64,000 nt of DNA from Thermomonas alba (GTDB lineage Bacteria > Pseudomonadota > Gammaproteobacteria > Xanthomonadales > Xanthomonadaceae), in contig NZ_JAJOZU010000004.1 of assembly GCF_022419205.1 (NCBI RefSeq), forward strand, positions 132,995-196,994, read 5' to 3'. Position 1 is the stretch's first letter. Every line of letters begins with the position of its first letter. The translations under genes were made by a program, and so were the position numbers. This document shows, one piece after another, positions 31,416-41,357 of this stretch. Below the pieces are notes generated by a model that worked only from the letters and a program-made list of their open reading frames with translations, had not been told where the DNA came from and ran no database searches.

Positions 31416-32773
31416 GCGAACTCGCGGAACACCGGGTCCACGCTGCCCTGCCAGGGACCGTGGAACAGCTCCAGCTTGCGCTGCGCCGGGGTCTGGCCGG
31501 ATTCGGCGATCTCCAGCAGCGGGGCGAGGAAGCCGGTCTCGTCGGCGCCGCAGGCATCCGCACGGGCGCGCCGGCGCAGGCCCTCCAGCGCGATCTTCAG
31601 CGCCTCGCGCGCCAGCTCGCGCACGCAGCCGCGGCGGAACGGCAGGTCCAGCGCATGCCGCGGCACGCCGTCGCGCAGGGCGTGGCGCTCTTCCAGCGTG
31701 AAATCGCGGACCAGCTCCCACGCCGCATCCAGCGCGGCATCGTCGTACAGCAGGCCGACCCAGAACGCCGGCAGCGCGCAAATGCGGTTCCACGGGCCGC
31801 TGTCGGCGCCGCGCATCTCCAGGTACTTCTTCAGCCGCACCTCGGGGAAGGCGGTGGTCATGTGGTCGTTCCAGTCGCGCAGGGTCGGCCGCGCGCCCGG
31901 CAGCACGTCCAGCCGGCCCTGCAGGAAATCGCGGAACGACTTGCCGCTGGCGTCGTGGTAGATGCCGTCGCGATGCACGAAATACATCGGCACGTCGAGC
32001 AGGTAGTCCACGTAGCGCTCGTAGCCGAAGCCGTCCTCGAACACGAAATCCAGCATGCCGGTGCGGTCGGGATCGGTGTCGGTCCAGATGTGCGAGCGGT
32101 AGCTCTGGTAGCCGTTGGGCCTTCCGTCGGTGAAGGGCGAGTCGGCGAACAGCGCGGTGGCGATCGGCTGCAGCGCCAGCGACACCCGGAACTTCTTCAC
32201 CATGTCCGCCTCGGAGGCGTAATCCAGGTTCACCTGCACCGTGCAGGTGCGGGTCATCATGTCCAGGCCGAGATTGCCGACCTTGGGCATGTAGGCCTTC
32301 ATGATCCGGTAGCGCCCTTTCGGCATCCACGGCATGTCTTCGCGCCGCCACTTGGGCTGAAAGCCCATGCCGAGAAAGCCAAGCTGCAGCTCGTCTGCGA
32401 CTTCGCGCACTTCGCGCAAATGGGTGCCGACTTCCTTGCAGGTCTCGTGCAGGGTCTGCAGCGGAGCGCCGGACAGTTCCAGCTGCCCGGCCGGCTCCAG
32501 TGTCACCGAGGCGCCGTCACGCGCGAGCGCGATCACCCGGCCGTTCTCCTCGTAGGGCAACCAGCCGAAGCGGGTGAGCCCCTTGAGCAGGGCCTCGATC
32601 CCGCGCTCGCCGTCGAACGTTGGCGGTCGCAGGTCGTCCAGGCGGAAGCCGAACTTCTCGTGCTCGGTGCCGATGCGCCAGGCCTCGCGCGGCTTCTCGC
32701 CGGAAGCCAGCACCTCCACCAGCTGGCGGCGGTCGGTGATCGGGGCATCGCTGGCGGTGCTGGGTCCGGACAT
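31409..32773 (-). CDS. gshA: Glutamate-cysteine ligase, plant/alphaproteobacterial type
   Basis: 454 residues; first enzyme of glutathione synthesis, of the class found in plants, rhizobia and xanthomonads and not the E. coli class. Visible segments are [15 protein letters not shown], the [12 protein letters not shown] substrate motif, [36 protein letters not shown] and [21 protein letters not shown]. The family usually has a redox-active disulfide pair that I have not verified here. gshB is not nearby. The start [25 protein letters not shown] agrees with homologues. Confidence 0.95.
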   Translation of the reverse strand: MSGPSTASDAPITDRRQLVEVLASGEKPREAWRIGTEHEKFGFRLDDLRPPTFDGERGIEALLKGLTRFGWLPYEENGRVIALARDGASVTLEPAGQLELSGAPLQTLHETCKEVGTHLREVREVADELQLGFLGMGFQPKWRREDMPWMPKGRYRIMKAYMPKVGNLGLDMMTRTCTVQVNLDYASEADMVKKFRVSLALQPIATALFADSPFTDGRPNGYQSYRSHIWTDTDPDRTGMLDFVFEDGFGYERYVDYLLDVPMYFVHRDGIYHDASGKSFRDFLQGRLDVLPGARPTLRDWNDHMTTAFPEVRLKKYLEMRGADSGPWNRICALPAFWVGLLYDDAALDAAWELVRDFTLEERHALRDGVPRHALDLPFRRGCVRELAREALKIALEGLRRRARADACGADETGFLAPLLEIAESGQTPAQRKLELFHGPWQGSVDPVFREFAY

Positions 32774-32896
32774 CGGCGTGACCTGTCGAAACGGTGGGGC
32801 AGGATAGCCGGCGGCGCGCGTCCGGTGCAGCCGCGCAACAGCGGCATCTGTGTTCCGCGGGCGTACGCAATCGCCGCGCGGCGGGCGATGCCGGGC

Positions 32897-33514
32897 TTAC
32901 AGCTCCAGCCAGCCGGCGACGGTGGCGCGCAGCTCGTCCACGCCCTGCCGGGTCTCGGCCGAGAACAGCTGCACGCTGACACTGCCGGCGAACGCCCGCG
33001 CCAGTTCCGCCCGCACCGCCTGCAGAGTGTTGCCGGCAGCGCCGCGACCGAGCTTGTCGGCCTTGGTCAGCAGTGCGTGCGCCGGCAGCCCGCGGCGCAT
33101 GGCATAGCCCAGCATCTGGCGGTCGTAGTCCTTCAGCGGATGGCGCACGTCCATCACCACCACCAGCCCGCGCAGCGCGGCGCGGCGGGCGAAATAGGCA
33201 TCGATGAACGTCTGCCAGTGCGCCTGCAGCTCCTGCGGCACCTTGGCATAGCCATAACCGGGCAAATCCACCAGATACTTGTCCGCATGCGGGGGTATCG
33301 CGAAGAACACCAGCTGCTGGGTGCGCCCCGGGGTCTTGGACACCCGCGCCAGACCATGCTGCTGGCACAGGGCATTCAGCGCGGAGGATTTGCCCGCGTT
33401 CGAACGGCCGGCGAAGGCCACTTCGAAGCCGCCATCGGGGGGCAACTGGCGCAGGGTATGCGCGGCCAGCGAATACTGGGCGCGGGCGAACGGATTGGAA
33501 GCCACCATGCGCAT
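32897..33514 (-). CDS. engB: Ribosome biogenesis GTP-binding protein EngB/YsxC/YihA
   Basis: 205 residues from ATG 33514 (MRMVASNPFARAQYSLAAH); a start two codons later (33508) is equally possible. G motifs: G1 AFAGRSNAGKSSALN, G2 around SKTPGRTQ, G3 VDLPGYGYAKVP, G4 LLTKADKL, G5 FSAETRQG. Essential GTPase assisting large-subunit assembly. It is divergent from the cytochrome c4 gene, a neighbourhood conserved in many gammaproteobacteria. Confidence 0.94.
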   Translation of the reverse strand: MRMVASNPFARAQYSLAAHTLRQLPPDGGFEVAFAGRSNAGKSSALNALCQQHGLARVSKTPGRTQQLVFFAIPPHADKYLVDLPGYGYAKVPQELQAHWQTFIDAYFARRAALRGLVVVMDVRHPLKDYDRQMLGYAMRRGLPAHALLTKADKLGRGAAGNTLQAVRAELARAFAGSVSVQLFSAETRQGVDELRATVAGWLEL

Positions 33515-33559
33515 AGGATGGCATGCCGCGGTGCTCGCCGTCCGCGTTGCCTGGGCGGT

Positions 33560-33588
33560 TTGACCGCCTCCACCGGCCCCACCATAAT
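33560..33588 (+). promoter_or_regulatory. Sigma-70 promoter of the cytochrome c4 gene
   Basis: TTGACC (33560-33565), 17-bp spacer, CATAAT (33583-33588), a strong match to the housekeeping consensus. Transcription would start near 33595, giving a leader of about 45 nt before the ATG at 33640. A small inverted repeat GGCGGT-TTG-ACCGCC overlaps the -35 box and could be an operator. Confidence 0.6.
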
Positions 33589-33639
33589 CAGCGCGATCCG
33601 TGTTCCACACCTACATCCAACCGTTCTGTGGAGTCCCGC

Positions 33640-34374
33640 ATGCGTCCTGCCCACGCCCTCGCCGGTATTGCCTGCCTTGCCATCGCGGCGCTTGCCTACG
33701 CACAGAGCACGCCGATGGCCGCGCCCGACAATGCCCCCGTGCAGGCCGCGCCGCTGGATGAAAAGCCGGCCACCTGGGGCGATGCCAAGGCCGGGCAGGC
33801 CAAGGCCGGGGTGTGCGCTGCCTGTCACGGGATGGACGGCAACGCCATGCAGCAGAACGCCCCGCGCATCGCCGGCATGCCCGAGCGCTACATCGCCGAG
33901 CAGCTGCAGCTGTTCAAGACCGGCCAGCGCACCAGCGGCCTGGCCGGGGTGATGATGCCGTTCGCCAGCCTGCTCAGTCCGCAGGACATGCGCGACGTCG
34001 GGGCCTGGTTCGCCTCGCAGAAGGCCGGTGCCGGCGTGGCCGACGACACCGTGATCGCCGACGGCCCGAACAAGGGCCTGAAGTTCTATCAGGTCGGGGA
34101 GCGTCTATATCGGCAGGGCGACGCCAGCCGCGGCATCCCGGCCTGCATGGCCTGCCACGGACCGGCCGGCGGCGGCAACCCGGGGCCGGCCTACCCGGCC
34201 CTGCACGGCCAGGACGCCACCTACGTGGCACGCCGGCTGGAGGAATACCGCGCCGGTACCACCACCTACAAGAACCCGGCCCACTTCCAGCTGATGACGA
34301 TGGTCAGCAAGCCGCTGACCGACGAGGAGATCAAGTCGCTGGCCAGTTACGTGCAGGGCCTGCACGCCCGCTGA
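33640..34374 (+). CDS. Diheme cytochrome c4
   Basis: 244 residues with a signal peptide (ALAGIACLAIAALAYAQ). Two haem-c sites, CAACH (C59-H63) and CMACH (C169-H173), lie in duplicated domains, each with a downstream methionine ligand region (VMMPFASLLS and LMTMVSKPL). This periplasmic electron carrier typically links the bc1 complex to cytochrome oxidases. It is followed by two dsbA-like genes, the common cc4-dsbA order. Confidence 0.94.
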   Translation: MRPAHALAGIACLAIAALAYAQSTPMAAPDNAPVQAAPLDEKPATWGDAKAGQAKAGVCAACHGMDGNAMQQNAPRIAGMPERYIAEQLQLFKTGQRTSGLAGVMMPFASLLSPQDMRDVGAWFASQKAGAGVADDTVIADGPNKGLKFYQVGERLYRQGDASRGIPACMACHGPAGGGNPGPAYPALHGQDATYVARRLEEYRAGTTTYKNPAHFQLMTMVSKPLTDEEIKSLASYVQGLHAR

Positions 34375-34449
34375 TACGCCCCCCCTTGGGCATGGCCAGG
34401 GCCGCGATCTCGGCGTGCGGCCGCCCTCTTTCACCGGAGCCTTTGCCCC

Positions 34450-35142
34450 ATGCGCACTTTGCTGCTGTCTCTCGTCCTGCTGGTTGCCGCGCTCCGGCCG
34501 GCATACGCGCAGTCTGCCTTGCCGGGGCTGACCGAAGGTGTGCAGTACCGCACCCTGGACAACGGCCAGCCGTACCAGCCGCTGCCGCCGGGGATGGTCG
34601 AGGTGGCCGAGGTCTTCGCCTACACCTGCCCGCACTGCGCGCACTTCGCGCCGATGCTGGAAGCCTGGCAAAAGCAGCTGCCGGCGCATGCGCGGGTAGT
34701 GCTGGTGCCGTGGGTGTCCGACCGCAATGATCCGTGGGCACGCATCTACTTTGCCGCACGCAAGGCGCGTGCGCTGGGCGTGCTGCACCCGCGCCTGTTC
34801 AGCGCCATCCATGAAACCGGCGAGCTGCCGCGCACGGCCGATGCCGCGCAGATTCTCGCCTTCGCCAGCCAAGTAAAAGGCGTGAACGCGCCTGCGCTGA
34901 AAGCGGCGCTGGAAGACGAGTCCGCGCAGCTGGACGCACTGCGCGCGGCGTTCGAGTTCGAGCGCCGCACCGAGGTGGAAGGAACGCCCACCCTGATCGT
35001 GGCCGGCCGCTACCAGATCCTCGGCAACAGCTACCAGAATCTGCTCGACAACGCCCGCCGGGTGGTCGAGGCCCTGGCCCCGGCGCGTCCCGCACCGGCC
35101 AGGCCCGCCCCCACTACTGGCAAGCCTTCCCCCCATCACTGA
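34450..35142 (+). CDS. dsbA: DsbA-like periplasmic thiol:disulfide oxidoreductase (soluble)
   Basis: 230 residues. A signal peptide (LLLSLVLLVAALRPAYAQ) is followed by a thioredoxin fold with the active site CPHC (C60-C63, FAYTCPHCAHFAPML), the DsbA dipeptide, the helical insertion, and the cis-proline loop EGTPTLIVAGRY. The C terminus ends in a proline-rich tail. It lies between cytochrome c4 and a second DsbA-like lipoprotein. Confidence 0.88.
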   Translation: MRTLLLSLVLLVAALRPAYAQSALPGLTEGVQYRTLDNGQPYQPLPPGMVEVAEVFAYTCPHCAHFAPMLEAWQKQLPAHARVVLVPWVSDRNDPWARIYFAARKARALGVLHPRLFSAIHETGELPRTADAAQILAFASQVKGVNAPALKAALEDESAQLDALRAAFEFERRTEVEGTPTLIVAGRYQILGNSYQNLLDNARRVVEALAPARPAPARPAPTTGKPSPHH

Positions 35143-35153
35143 CCGACACCGCC

Positions 35154-36008
35154 ATGACCGCCCTGCGCCACGCCCTGCTCCTGATGATTCTGTTGCCGCT
35201 GGCCGCCTGCAAGAACGAGGCACCGGCCGCGGCCGGTCAAGCGCCCGCCTCCACTACCCCGGCCCCTGCGTCGGCCAAACCCGTGAGCGCCGAGGACCCG
35301 CAGCGCAAGGCGCAGGCCGAGGCTGCATGGAAGGCCGCCGAGGAGGCCGCCGCCAAGGCGCCGCCGCCGGTGGAAGGCGTGGACTACGTGACCATTCCGA
35401 ACGGCCAACCGTTCGACACGCCGCCCGGCCAGGTCGAGGTGGTGGAGTTCTTCGGCTACGTCTGCCCGTTCTGCGCGATGGTGCAGCCCACCGTCAGCGC
35501 GATGAAGGCCAAGCTGCCGGCCGACGTCCACTTCGTGTATGTGCCGGCCGCGTTCGGCTCGATGTGGGACAACTACGCCAAGGCGTTCTATGCCGCGCAG
35601 GCGATGGGCGTGGAGGACAAGACCCACGACGCCCTGTTCCGCGCCATCCACGTCGACCAGACCTTGAAGGGTGAGCGCGGCATGGACAGCCCGGAGGACA
35701 TCGCCGCGTTCTATGGCAACTACGGGGTCGATCCGCGCCAGTTCCTCAGCAGCATGCAGAGCTTCGCGGTGGCGACCAAGGTCAACCGCGCGCGTGCCTA
35801 CATGCAGGCCGCGTTCGCCAACGGCGACCAGATGGGCACGCCCACGTTCCTGGTGAACGGCAAATACCGGGTCAAGGGCAAGACCGTGGATGACATGTTC
35901 CGGGTGCTCTACCAGCTGATCGTGGCCGAACGCGCCAAGCTGGCTGCGACTGCGCCGGCCGCCGCTGCGGCGCCTGCCAAGACGACGGCGGACGCGCCGA
36001 AGTCCTGA
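35154..36008 (+). CDS. DsbA-like thiol:disulfide oxidoreductase, lipoprotein
   Basis: 284 residues. The lipobox LLPLAACKNE (C19) indicates a membrane-anchored lipoprotein, followed by an Ala/Pro-rich linker of ~60 residues. The thioredoxin domain has active site CPFC (C104-C107, YVCPFCAMVQPT) and the cis-Pro loop MGTPTFLVNGKYR. The different dipeptide (PF instead of PH) and the anchoring suggest a distinct redox potential or client set from the preceding DsbA; the gap between the genes is only 11 bp. Confidence 0.87.
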   Translation: MTALRHALLLMILLPLAACKNEAPAAAGQAPASTTPAPASAKPVSAEDPQRKAQAEAAWKAAEEAAAKAPPPVEGVDYVTIPNGQPFDTPPGQVEVVEFFGYVCPFCAMVQPTVSAMKAKLPADVHFVYVPAAFGSMWDNYAKAFYAAQAMGVEDKTHDALFRAIHVDQTLKGERGMDSPEDIAAFYGNYGVDPRQFLSSMQSFAVATKVNRARAYMQAAFANGDQMGTPTFLVNGKYRVKGKTVDDMFRVLYQLIVAERAKLAATAPAAAAAPAKTTADAPKS

Positions 36009-36018
36009 TGCCCCGCCC

Positions 36019-36777
36019 ATGGCCGTGCGCCGGCTGCGCCTGCTGAGCGCGAACATCCAGGCCGGCACCAGCACCCGCGGCTATCACGATTACGTGGCGC
36101 GCAGCTGGTCGCACGTGCTGCCGGCGGGCAACAAGCGCAAGGCGCTGGACAGCATCGCGGCGCTGGCTCATCGGCACGACATCGTGGGCCTGCAGGAAGC
36201 CGATCCCGGCAGCCTGCGCTCTGGCTTCACCAACCAGACCCACTACCTGGCCGAACGCGCCGGTTTTCCCTATTGGAGCCACCAGCCCAACCGCCGCGTC
36301 GGCGGCCTGGCTTCCAGCGCCAACGGCCTGCTGAGCCGGCTGCCGCCGGTGCGGGTGGAAGACCATCCACTGCCAGGGCGGGTCAAAGGCCGCGGCGTGC
36401 TGCTGGCCCGCTTCGGCGCAGGCGATGCGGGGCTGCTGGTGGCGATCGCCCATTTGTCGCTGGGCGCGCAATCGCGGCGCGCCCAGCTGGACTTCATCGC
36501 CGACCTGCTCGCGGAGTCCCCGCATGCGGTGCTGATGGGCGACTTCAACTGCGATCCCGACCGTCCCGAGATGCAGCTGCTCTACCGCAAGACCCGCCTG
36601 CAGCCGCCCGCACAGCGCCTGCCCACGTTTCCCGCGTGGCGTCCGCAGCGCGCGATCGATCATATGCTGGTGACCCCGGCGCTGCCGGTAGCGGCGATGC
36701 AGGCGCTGCCGGCCGCGCAGTCCGACCACCTGGCGCTATCGATGGAGCTGGACGTGCCGGAAGCAGCGCTGCGCTGA
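36019..36777 (+). CDS. Endonuclease/exonuclease/phosphatase (EEP) family protein
   Basis: 252 residues. The metal-dependent phosphodiesterase fold is shown by RLRLLSANIQAG (Asn), DIVGLQEADPG (Glu), LLVAIAHLSLGAQSRRAQ, LMGDFNCDPDRPE (Asp/Asn) and RAIDHMLVTPAL (Asp-His) with a final SDHLALSMEL. No signal peptide, so cytoplasmic. The substrate may be DNA, lipid or nucleotide phosphoester. Its TGA is directly followed by the stop of the convergent TauE/SafE gene. Confidence 0.82.
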   Translation: MAVRRLRLLSANIQAGTSTRGYHDYVARSWSHVLPAGNKRKALDSIAALAHRHDIVGLQEADPGSLRSGFTNQTHYLAERAGFPYWSHQPNRRVGGLASSANGLLSRLPPVRVEDHPLPGRVKGRGVLLARFGAGDAGLLVAIAHLSLGAQSRRAQLDFIADLLAESPHAVLMGDFNCDPDRPEMQLLYRKTRLQPPAQRLPTFPAWRPQRAIDHMLVTPALPVAAMQALPAAQSDHLALSMELDVPEAALR

Positions 36778-37581
36778 TCAGCGCAATGCGCTGTAAGCGA
36801 ACCCCGCACCGACCAGCAGCAGGAATCCGGCGAACACCCGCTTCAGCGCCTGCCCGCTCAGGGCATGCGCCAGCCGGGTGCCGTACGGTGCCGCCAGTAC
36901 CGAGGTCACCGCCACCCCCAAAGCTGCCGGCAGGTACACATAGCCCACCGCCCCGGCCAATGGCAGCGCACCGGCCGGCGCCTGCAGCGCATAGCCCAGC
37001 GCGCTGGCGAGCCCGATGAAGATGCCGCAGGCGGACGAAGTGCCCACCGCGCGCACCGGCGCCACCCCGCGCCAGACCAGCAGCGGCACGGTCAGGCTGC
37101 CGCCGCCGATGCCGACCAGCGCCGACACCGCGCCGATGCCGATCCCGGCCAAGCTGTAGCCGGGCCCGCGCGGCACGCGCGCGCCTCCTCCGCCAAGCGT
37201 CGGTTTGGAACCCAGCAGCTGCAGCGCCACCAGCGCGCAGTAGCCGGCCACGCACCAGCGCAGCACGTCGCCCGCCAGCGTGATCGCGACCCGGCTGCCC
37301 AGCCAGCCGCCCAGCAGCATGCCCGGCACCAGCCACGCGGCCGTCGGCCACAGCACGCTGCCGCGACGATGATGCGCGCGCGCCGAGGCCGCCGCGGTCA
37401 GCACGATGCTGGCCAGCGAACTGGCCAGCGCCGCGTGCATCGCCGCCTCCGCGGGCACGCCCTGCAGCGGCAGCAGCCACGCCAGCGCGCCCACCAGCAC
37501 CAGCCCGCCGCCGATGCCCAGCAATCCGGCGAGCACGCCGGCCAAGGCGCCCAGCGCCAGGTAGATCGGGAAGAACGCCAT
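36778..37581 (-). CDS. TauE/SafE family sulfite/anion exporter-like permease
   Basis: 267 residues with eight or so transmembrane helices arranged as two repeats, each beginning with a GIGGG-type loop: LLGIGGGLVLVGALAW in the first half and LVGIGGGSLTVPLLVWRG in the second. This is the TauE/SafE (DUF81) signature; transported compounds in the family are sulfoacetate, sulfite or other organic sulfur anions. The ATG at 37581 (MAFFPIYLALGALAG) fits the first helix. It is divergent from slt. Confidence 0.88.
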   Translation of the reverse strand: MAFFPIYLALGALAGVLAGLLGIGGGLVLVGALAWLLPLQGVPAEAAMHAALASSLASIVLTAAASARAHHRRGSVLWPTAAWLVPGMLLGGWLGSRVAITLAGDVLRWCVAGYCALVALQLLGSKPTLGGGGARVPRGPGYSLAGIGIGAVSALVGIGGGSLTVPLLVWRGVAPVRAVGTSSACGIFIGLASALGYALQAPAGALPLAGAVGYVYLPAALGVAVTSVLAAPYGTRLAHALSGQALKRVFAGFLLLVGAGFAYSALR

Positions 37582-37629
37582 TGCAGGCTCACGTCGAGAG
37601 AGGCGTGCATGCTCGGCTATAGTCGGTCC

Positions 37630-39690
37630 ATGCTCAAGCGCGCCTGGACTCTGCTGCTCTCGATTCCGCTGGTGGCCGGCGCGGCGGATGGCGCGCTGCC
37701 CGCGCGACCACCTCTTCTGCCGCCGCGCCCGAAGGTGGTGATTCCGGCGCCCAGCCCCGCGCTGAAGGCGGCGCTGGACGCCACCACCCGCGGCGGACTG
37801 GACGACCTGGCGCTGGCTGGATTCAGCGGCCAGCCGCTGGCCGGCTGGCTGGAATACGCCGCGCTGCGGGTCCGCTTCGACCGCCTGCCGCCGGCACGTG
37901 GCGCGGCCTTCCTCGCCACGCATGCGGGCGAACCGGTGGCCGCTGCCTTCCGCGCCGACTGGCTGGCGGCGCTGGCGCGCCGCAACGAGTGGCCGGCATT
38001 CCTGGACGCCTGGGATCCCGCGATCACCGACCCGGCCCTGCGCTGCCTGCGCTTGCAGGCCCTGATGGCGATGGATCGGGTGGATGCGGACTGGACCGCG
38101 CAGGCACAGTCCCTCTGGCGCAGCAGCGGGACATCGCTGCCGGCGCAGTGCGATGCCCCGTTCGCGCTGCTGGCGGCGCAGGGCGGGCTGCCCGACGCGC
38201 TGCGCTGGGAACGCTTCGACAAGGCCGCGCAGGCCGCCCAGGGCGCCGTGATGCGCAGCATCGCGCGCGGCTTCGCATCCCCCGCGGATGCCGCCCAGGC
38301 ACAGGCATGGGCGGCCTATCTCGATGCGCCGGGCGGCGACGTCTCGACCTGGCCGAAGACCGCGCGCAGCCGGCTGGTCGCAGCCGTGGCGCTGGCAAAG
38401 CTGGCCAGGGCCAATCCCGACCGCGCCGAAGCCCTGCTGCCCGGGGTGGCGCAGGCGCTGGGCTTCGGCGAGGCCGAGCTGGGCCGGGTGCGCTACCAGA
38501 TCGCGCTGTGGACGGCCGCGTCCTACCTGCCGGACGCGGCGCGCCGGCTGGCGGCGGTGCCGGAGTCCGCCGATGACGACAGCCTGCGCGAATGGCGGGT
38601 GCGCGAAGCGCTGGCCCGCGCCGACTGGCCGGCCGCGCTGGATGCGATCGCGCGCATGCCGGAGGCGCAGCGCAACGACAGCCGCTGGCTGTACTTCGCC
38701 GCGCGCCTGCGCGAGCTCAGCGGCGATCCTGCCGCCGCCCGCGTGCTGTACGCGCAGGCCGCGCAGAACACCGACTTCCACGGCTTCCTCGCCGCCGACC
38801 GCCTGGGCCAGCCCTATGCGCTGTGCCCACGCATGCTGCAGGCGCCGGCCAGCGCCAAGCATGCGGTCGCCCGCGATCCCGCGCTGGTGCGCGCGCTCCA
38901 GCTGTTCCAGCTCGATCGTCGCAGCTGGGCCGTGCGCGAGTGGAACGCCGCGCTGGCGCACTTCGACCCGACCCAGCGCCAGCTGGCGGTGGAAGTGGCG
39001 CAGGACAACGGCTGGTTCGACCGCGGCGTGTTCGGGCTGGTGAACGTCGGGGGCCAGCGTTATCCGGAGGAGCAGCAGCTCTACCTGCTGCGCTTCCCGC
39101 TGCACCACACCGAGCGCATCCTCCGCGAGGCCGCGCGCAACCGCCTCGATCCGGCCTGGATCGCGGCCGAGATCCGCGCCGAGAGCGTGTTCGACCCGCG
39201 CGCGCGCTCGTCGGCCGACGCGCGCGGATTGATGCAGCTGCTGCCCGCCACCGCCGCGGCGCTCGCAAAGTCCCTGGCCATGCCGTGGAGCGGTGACGAC
39301 GACCTCTACGACCCCGACACCAACATCACCCTCGGCAGCGCCTACCTGCGCCAGCTGCTGGATCGCAATGACGGCCAGCTCTACCGGGCGATCGCCGGCT
39401 ACAACGCCGGACCGGCGCCGCTGGCGCGCTGGCTGGCGCAGCGGCCAACGCTGGATCCGGACATCTGGATCGAAACCATTCCCTACCGCGAAACCCGCGA
39501 CTACGTGATGCGCGTGCTGGCCTTCAGCGTGCTGTATGACTGGCGCCTGCGCGGCGACGCGCTGCGCCTGTCCGACCGCCTGCTGGGAAGGAACGACGGC
39601 CCGCGCAAGGGCTTCACCTGCCCGGCTCCCGCTTCTCCTTCTTCCACGCCCACCTCCGCGCCGGCGCAGGACGCGCGCAAACGCCCATGA
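37630..39690 (+). CDS. slt: Soluble lytic murein transglycosylase
   Basis: 686 residues. A signal peptide ([18 protein letters not shown]) sets the start at 37630; an ATG seven codons earlier would spoil it. A long alpha-helical, Ala-rich superhelical U/L domain (to ~490) precedes the SLT catalytic domain, with catalytic Glu518 in [25 protein letters not shown] and [10 protein letters not shown]. The C-terminal tail is Pro/Ser-rich. It cleaves the peptidoglycan MurNAc-GlcNAc bond to 1,6-anhydroMurNAc. The stop overlaps cca by ATGA. Confidence 0.93.
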   Translation: MLKRAWTLLLSIPLVAGAADGALPARPPLLPPRPKVVIPAPSPALKAALDATTRGGLDDLALAGFSGQPLAGWLEYAALRVRFDRLPPARGAAFLATHAGEPVAAAFRADWLAALARRNEWPAFLDAWDPAITDPALRCLRLQALMAMDRVDADWTAQAQSLWRSSGTSLPAQCDAPFALLAAQGGLPDALRWERFDKAAQAAQGAVMRSIARGFASPADAAQAQAWAAYLDAPGGDVSTWPKTARSRLVAAVALAKLARANPDRAEALLPGVAQALGFGEAELGRVRYQIALWTAASYLPDAARRLAAVPESADDDSLREWRVREALARADWPAALDAIARMPEAQRNDSRWLYFAARLRELSGDPAAARVLYAQAAQNTDFHGFLAADRLGQPYALCPRMLQAPASAKHAVARDPALVRALQLFQLDRRSWAVREWNAALAHFDPTQRQLAVEVAQDNGWFDRGVFGLVNVGGQRYPEEQQLYLLRFPLHHTERILREAARNRLDPAWIAAEIRAESVFDPRARSSADARGLMQLLPATAAALAKSLAMPWSGDDDLYDPDTNITLGSAYLRQLLDRNDGQLYRAIAGYNAGPAPLARWLAQRPTLDPDIWIETIPYRETRDYVMRVLAFSVLYDWRLRGDALRLSDRLLGRNDGPRKGFTCPAPASPSSTPTSAPAQDARKRP

Positions 39691-40958
39691 CCACCGCCGC
39701 GTCCGCCCACCTGCCCGCCCACGTCCGCACCTACCTGGTCGGCGGCGCCGTGCGCGACGCCCTGCTCGGGCTGCCCCCCGGCGACCGCGATTTCGTGGTG
39801 GTCGGGGCGACGGTGCAGGACATGCTGGCCGCCGGCTTCCGCCAGGTCGGCCGCGACTTCCCGGTGTTCCTGCATCCCGACAGCGGCGAGGAATACGCGC
39901 TGGCGCGCACCGAGCGCAAGTCGGGGCGCGGCTACACCGGCTTCGTAGTGCATGCCGACCCGTCGGTCACGCTGGAAGACGACCTGCGCCGCCGCGACTT
40001 CACCATCAACGCGATCGCGCGCGCCGAGGACGGCCGCCTGGTCGATCCCTTCGGCGGCGTGCGCGACCTCGAAGCGCGCGTGCTGCGGCACGTCGGCCCC
40101 GCCTTCGTCGAAGATCCGCTGCGGGTGCTGCGCGCGGCGCGCCTCATGGCGCGCCTGGCGCCGCTGGGTTTCAGCCTCGCCGCGGAGACGCTGGATCTGA
40201 TGCGGAAGATGGCCGCCAGCGGCGAGCTGGCCGCGCTGGTGCCGGAACGGGTCTGGCAAGAACTGGCAAAAGCGCTGCGCAGCGCAGCGCCCGCCGCATT
40301 CCTGCGCACCCTGCGCGCGGCCGATGCGCTACGCGCGGTGCTGCCGGAGGTGGATGCGCTGTACGGCGTGCCGCAGCGCGCCGAGTACCACCCGGAGATC
40401 GATACCGGGCTGCACCAGGAGCTGGTGTGCGACATGGCCGCACATCTGGCGCCGGGCGACGATCTGGTCGGCTTCGCCGCGCTCTGCCACGACCTCGGCA
40501 AGGCGCTGACCCCGGCCGACATGCTGCCGCGCCATGTGATGCACGAAGTGCGCGGGGTCGAACCCGCCCTCGCCCTGAGCCGGCGCCTGAAGGTGCCGGG
40601 CGAGCATCGCGATCTGGCGGTGATCGCCTGCCGCGAGCACCTCAACATCCATCGTCTCGCCGAGCTCAGGCCGGCCACGGTGCACGAGCTGATCGCGCGC
40701 TGCGACGGCTTCCGCAAGCCGACCCGGATCGAGCGCCTGGCCACCGTGTGCGAGGCCGACGCGCGCGGCCGCGCCGGGCACGCCGATACCGACTATCCGC
40801 AGGCCGCGCTGCTGCGCCGCCTGCATGCCGCGGCGCTGGCGGTGCGCGGCGAGGCCATCGCCGCCCAGGGCGTCACCGGCCCGGCATTCGGGCAGGCGCT
40901 GCGGCGCGCGCGGATCGCGGCGATCGCCGCGGCCGCCTCAGCGCCGGAACAGGCGTGA
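39687..40958 (+). CDS. cca: Multifunctional CCA tRNA nucleotidyltransferase with HD domain
   Basis: 423 residues. It adds or repairs the 3' CCA of tRNAs. The class II head has [14 protein letters not shown] and the DxD motif in [22 protein letters not shown] and the [16 protein letters not shown] neck. The C-terminal HD phosphohydrolase domain (H268-D269, [18 protein letters not shown]) identifies the gammaproteobacterial multifunctional form. Its start overlaps slt by ATGA and its end overlaps the convergent vanZ-like gene by 21 bp. Confidence 0.95.
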   Translation: MTTAASAHLPAHVRTYLVGGAVRDALLGLPPGDRDFVVVGATVQDMLAAGFRQVGRDFPVFLHPDSGEEYALARTERKSGRGYTGFVVHADPSVTLEDDLRRRDFTINAIARAEDGRLVDPFGGVRDLEARVLRHVGPAFVEDPLRVLRAARLMARLAPLGFSLAAETLDLMRKMAASGELAALVPERVWQELAKALRSAAPAAFLRTLRAADALRAVLPEVDALYGVPQRAEYHPEIDTGLHQELVCDMAAHLAPGDDLVGFAALCHDLGKALTPADMLPRHVMHEVRGVEPALALSRRLKVPGEHRDLAVIACREHLNIHRLAELRPATVHELIARCDGFRKPTRIERLATVCEADARGRAGHADTDYPQAALLRRLHAAALAVRGEAIAAQGVTGPAFGQALRRARIAAIAAAASAPEQA

Positions 40959-41357
40959 ATCCAGCCACAGCAGGGCATCGCGCAGCGGCGTGAACGCCGT
41001 GGCCAGCCCGACCAACACGCCGATGGTATTGGCCAGCGCATCCAAGCGGTCCATGGTCCGGCCCAGCCCCATCGCGCCCTGCAAGAACTCGATGGCGATC
41101 CCCATCAGCACCAGCAGCACGCACACCACCGCCCACGAGCGCCGACGCGCGAACACCTGCACCGCGCCGGCCGCGAGCAGGGCATACGCGGTCAGATGCT
41201 CGGTCTTGTCGCTCACCTTCAGGTCCGGAAGATCGCGACCTGGCACCAGCGAAGCCGCCACCACCAACGCGATCGCCAGCATCCACAGCCCGGCCCACAG
41301 CCACGGCCGCCGGAACGGCTTGAGCGAGCGCCCGATGCGATATGGCCTGCGGCTCAT
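40938..41357 (-). CDS. VanZ-like family membrane protein
   Basis: 139 residues with about four transmembrane helices and the family motif [19 protein letters not shown]; the next helices include [24 protein letters not shown], a typical VanZ E-x-x-Q segment. The family is linked to teicoplanin resistance in Gram-positives, but the function in proteobacteria is unknown. Last gene of a five-gene coupled operon: its ATG overlaps the methyltransferase stop as ATGA (41354-41357). Confidence 0.78.
   Translation of the reverse strand: MSRRPYRIGRSLKPFRRPWLWAGLWMLAIALVVAASLVPGRDLPDLKVSDKTEHLTAYALLAAGAVQVFARRRSWAVVCVLLVLMGIAIEFLQGAMGLGRTMDRLDALANTIGVLVGLATAFTPLRDALLWLDSRLFRR

Noticed and set aside
40938-41357. 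VanZ-like gene as a glycopeptide resistance determinant
   Set aside because: No vanHAX genes nearby and Gram-negative cells exclude glycopeptides; the family name is historical here.
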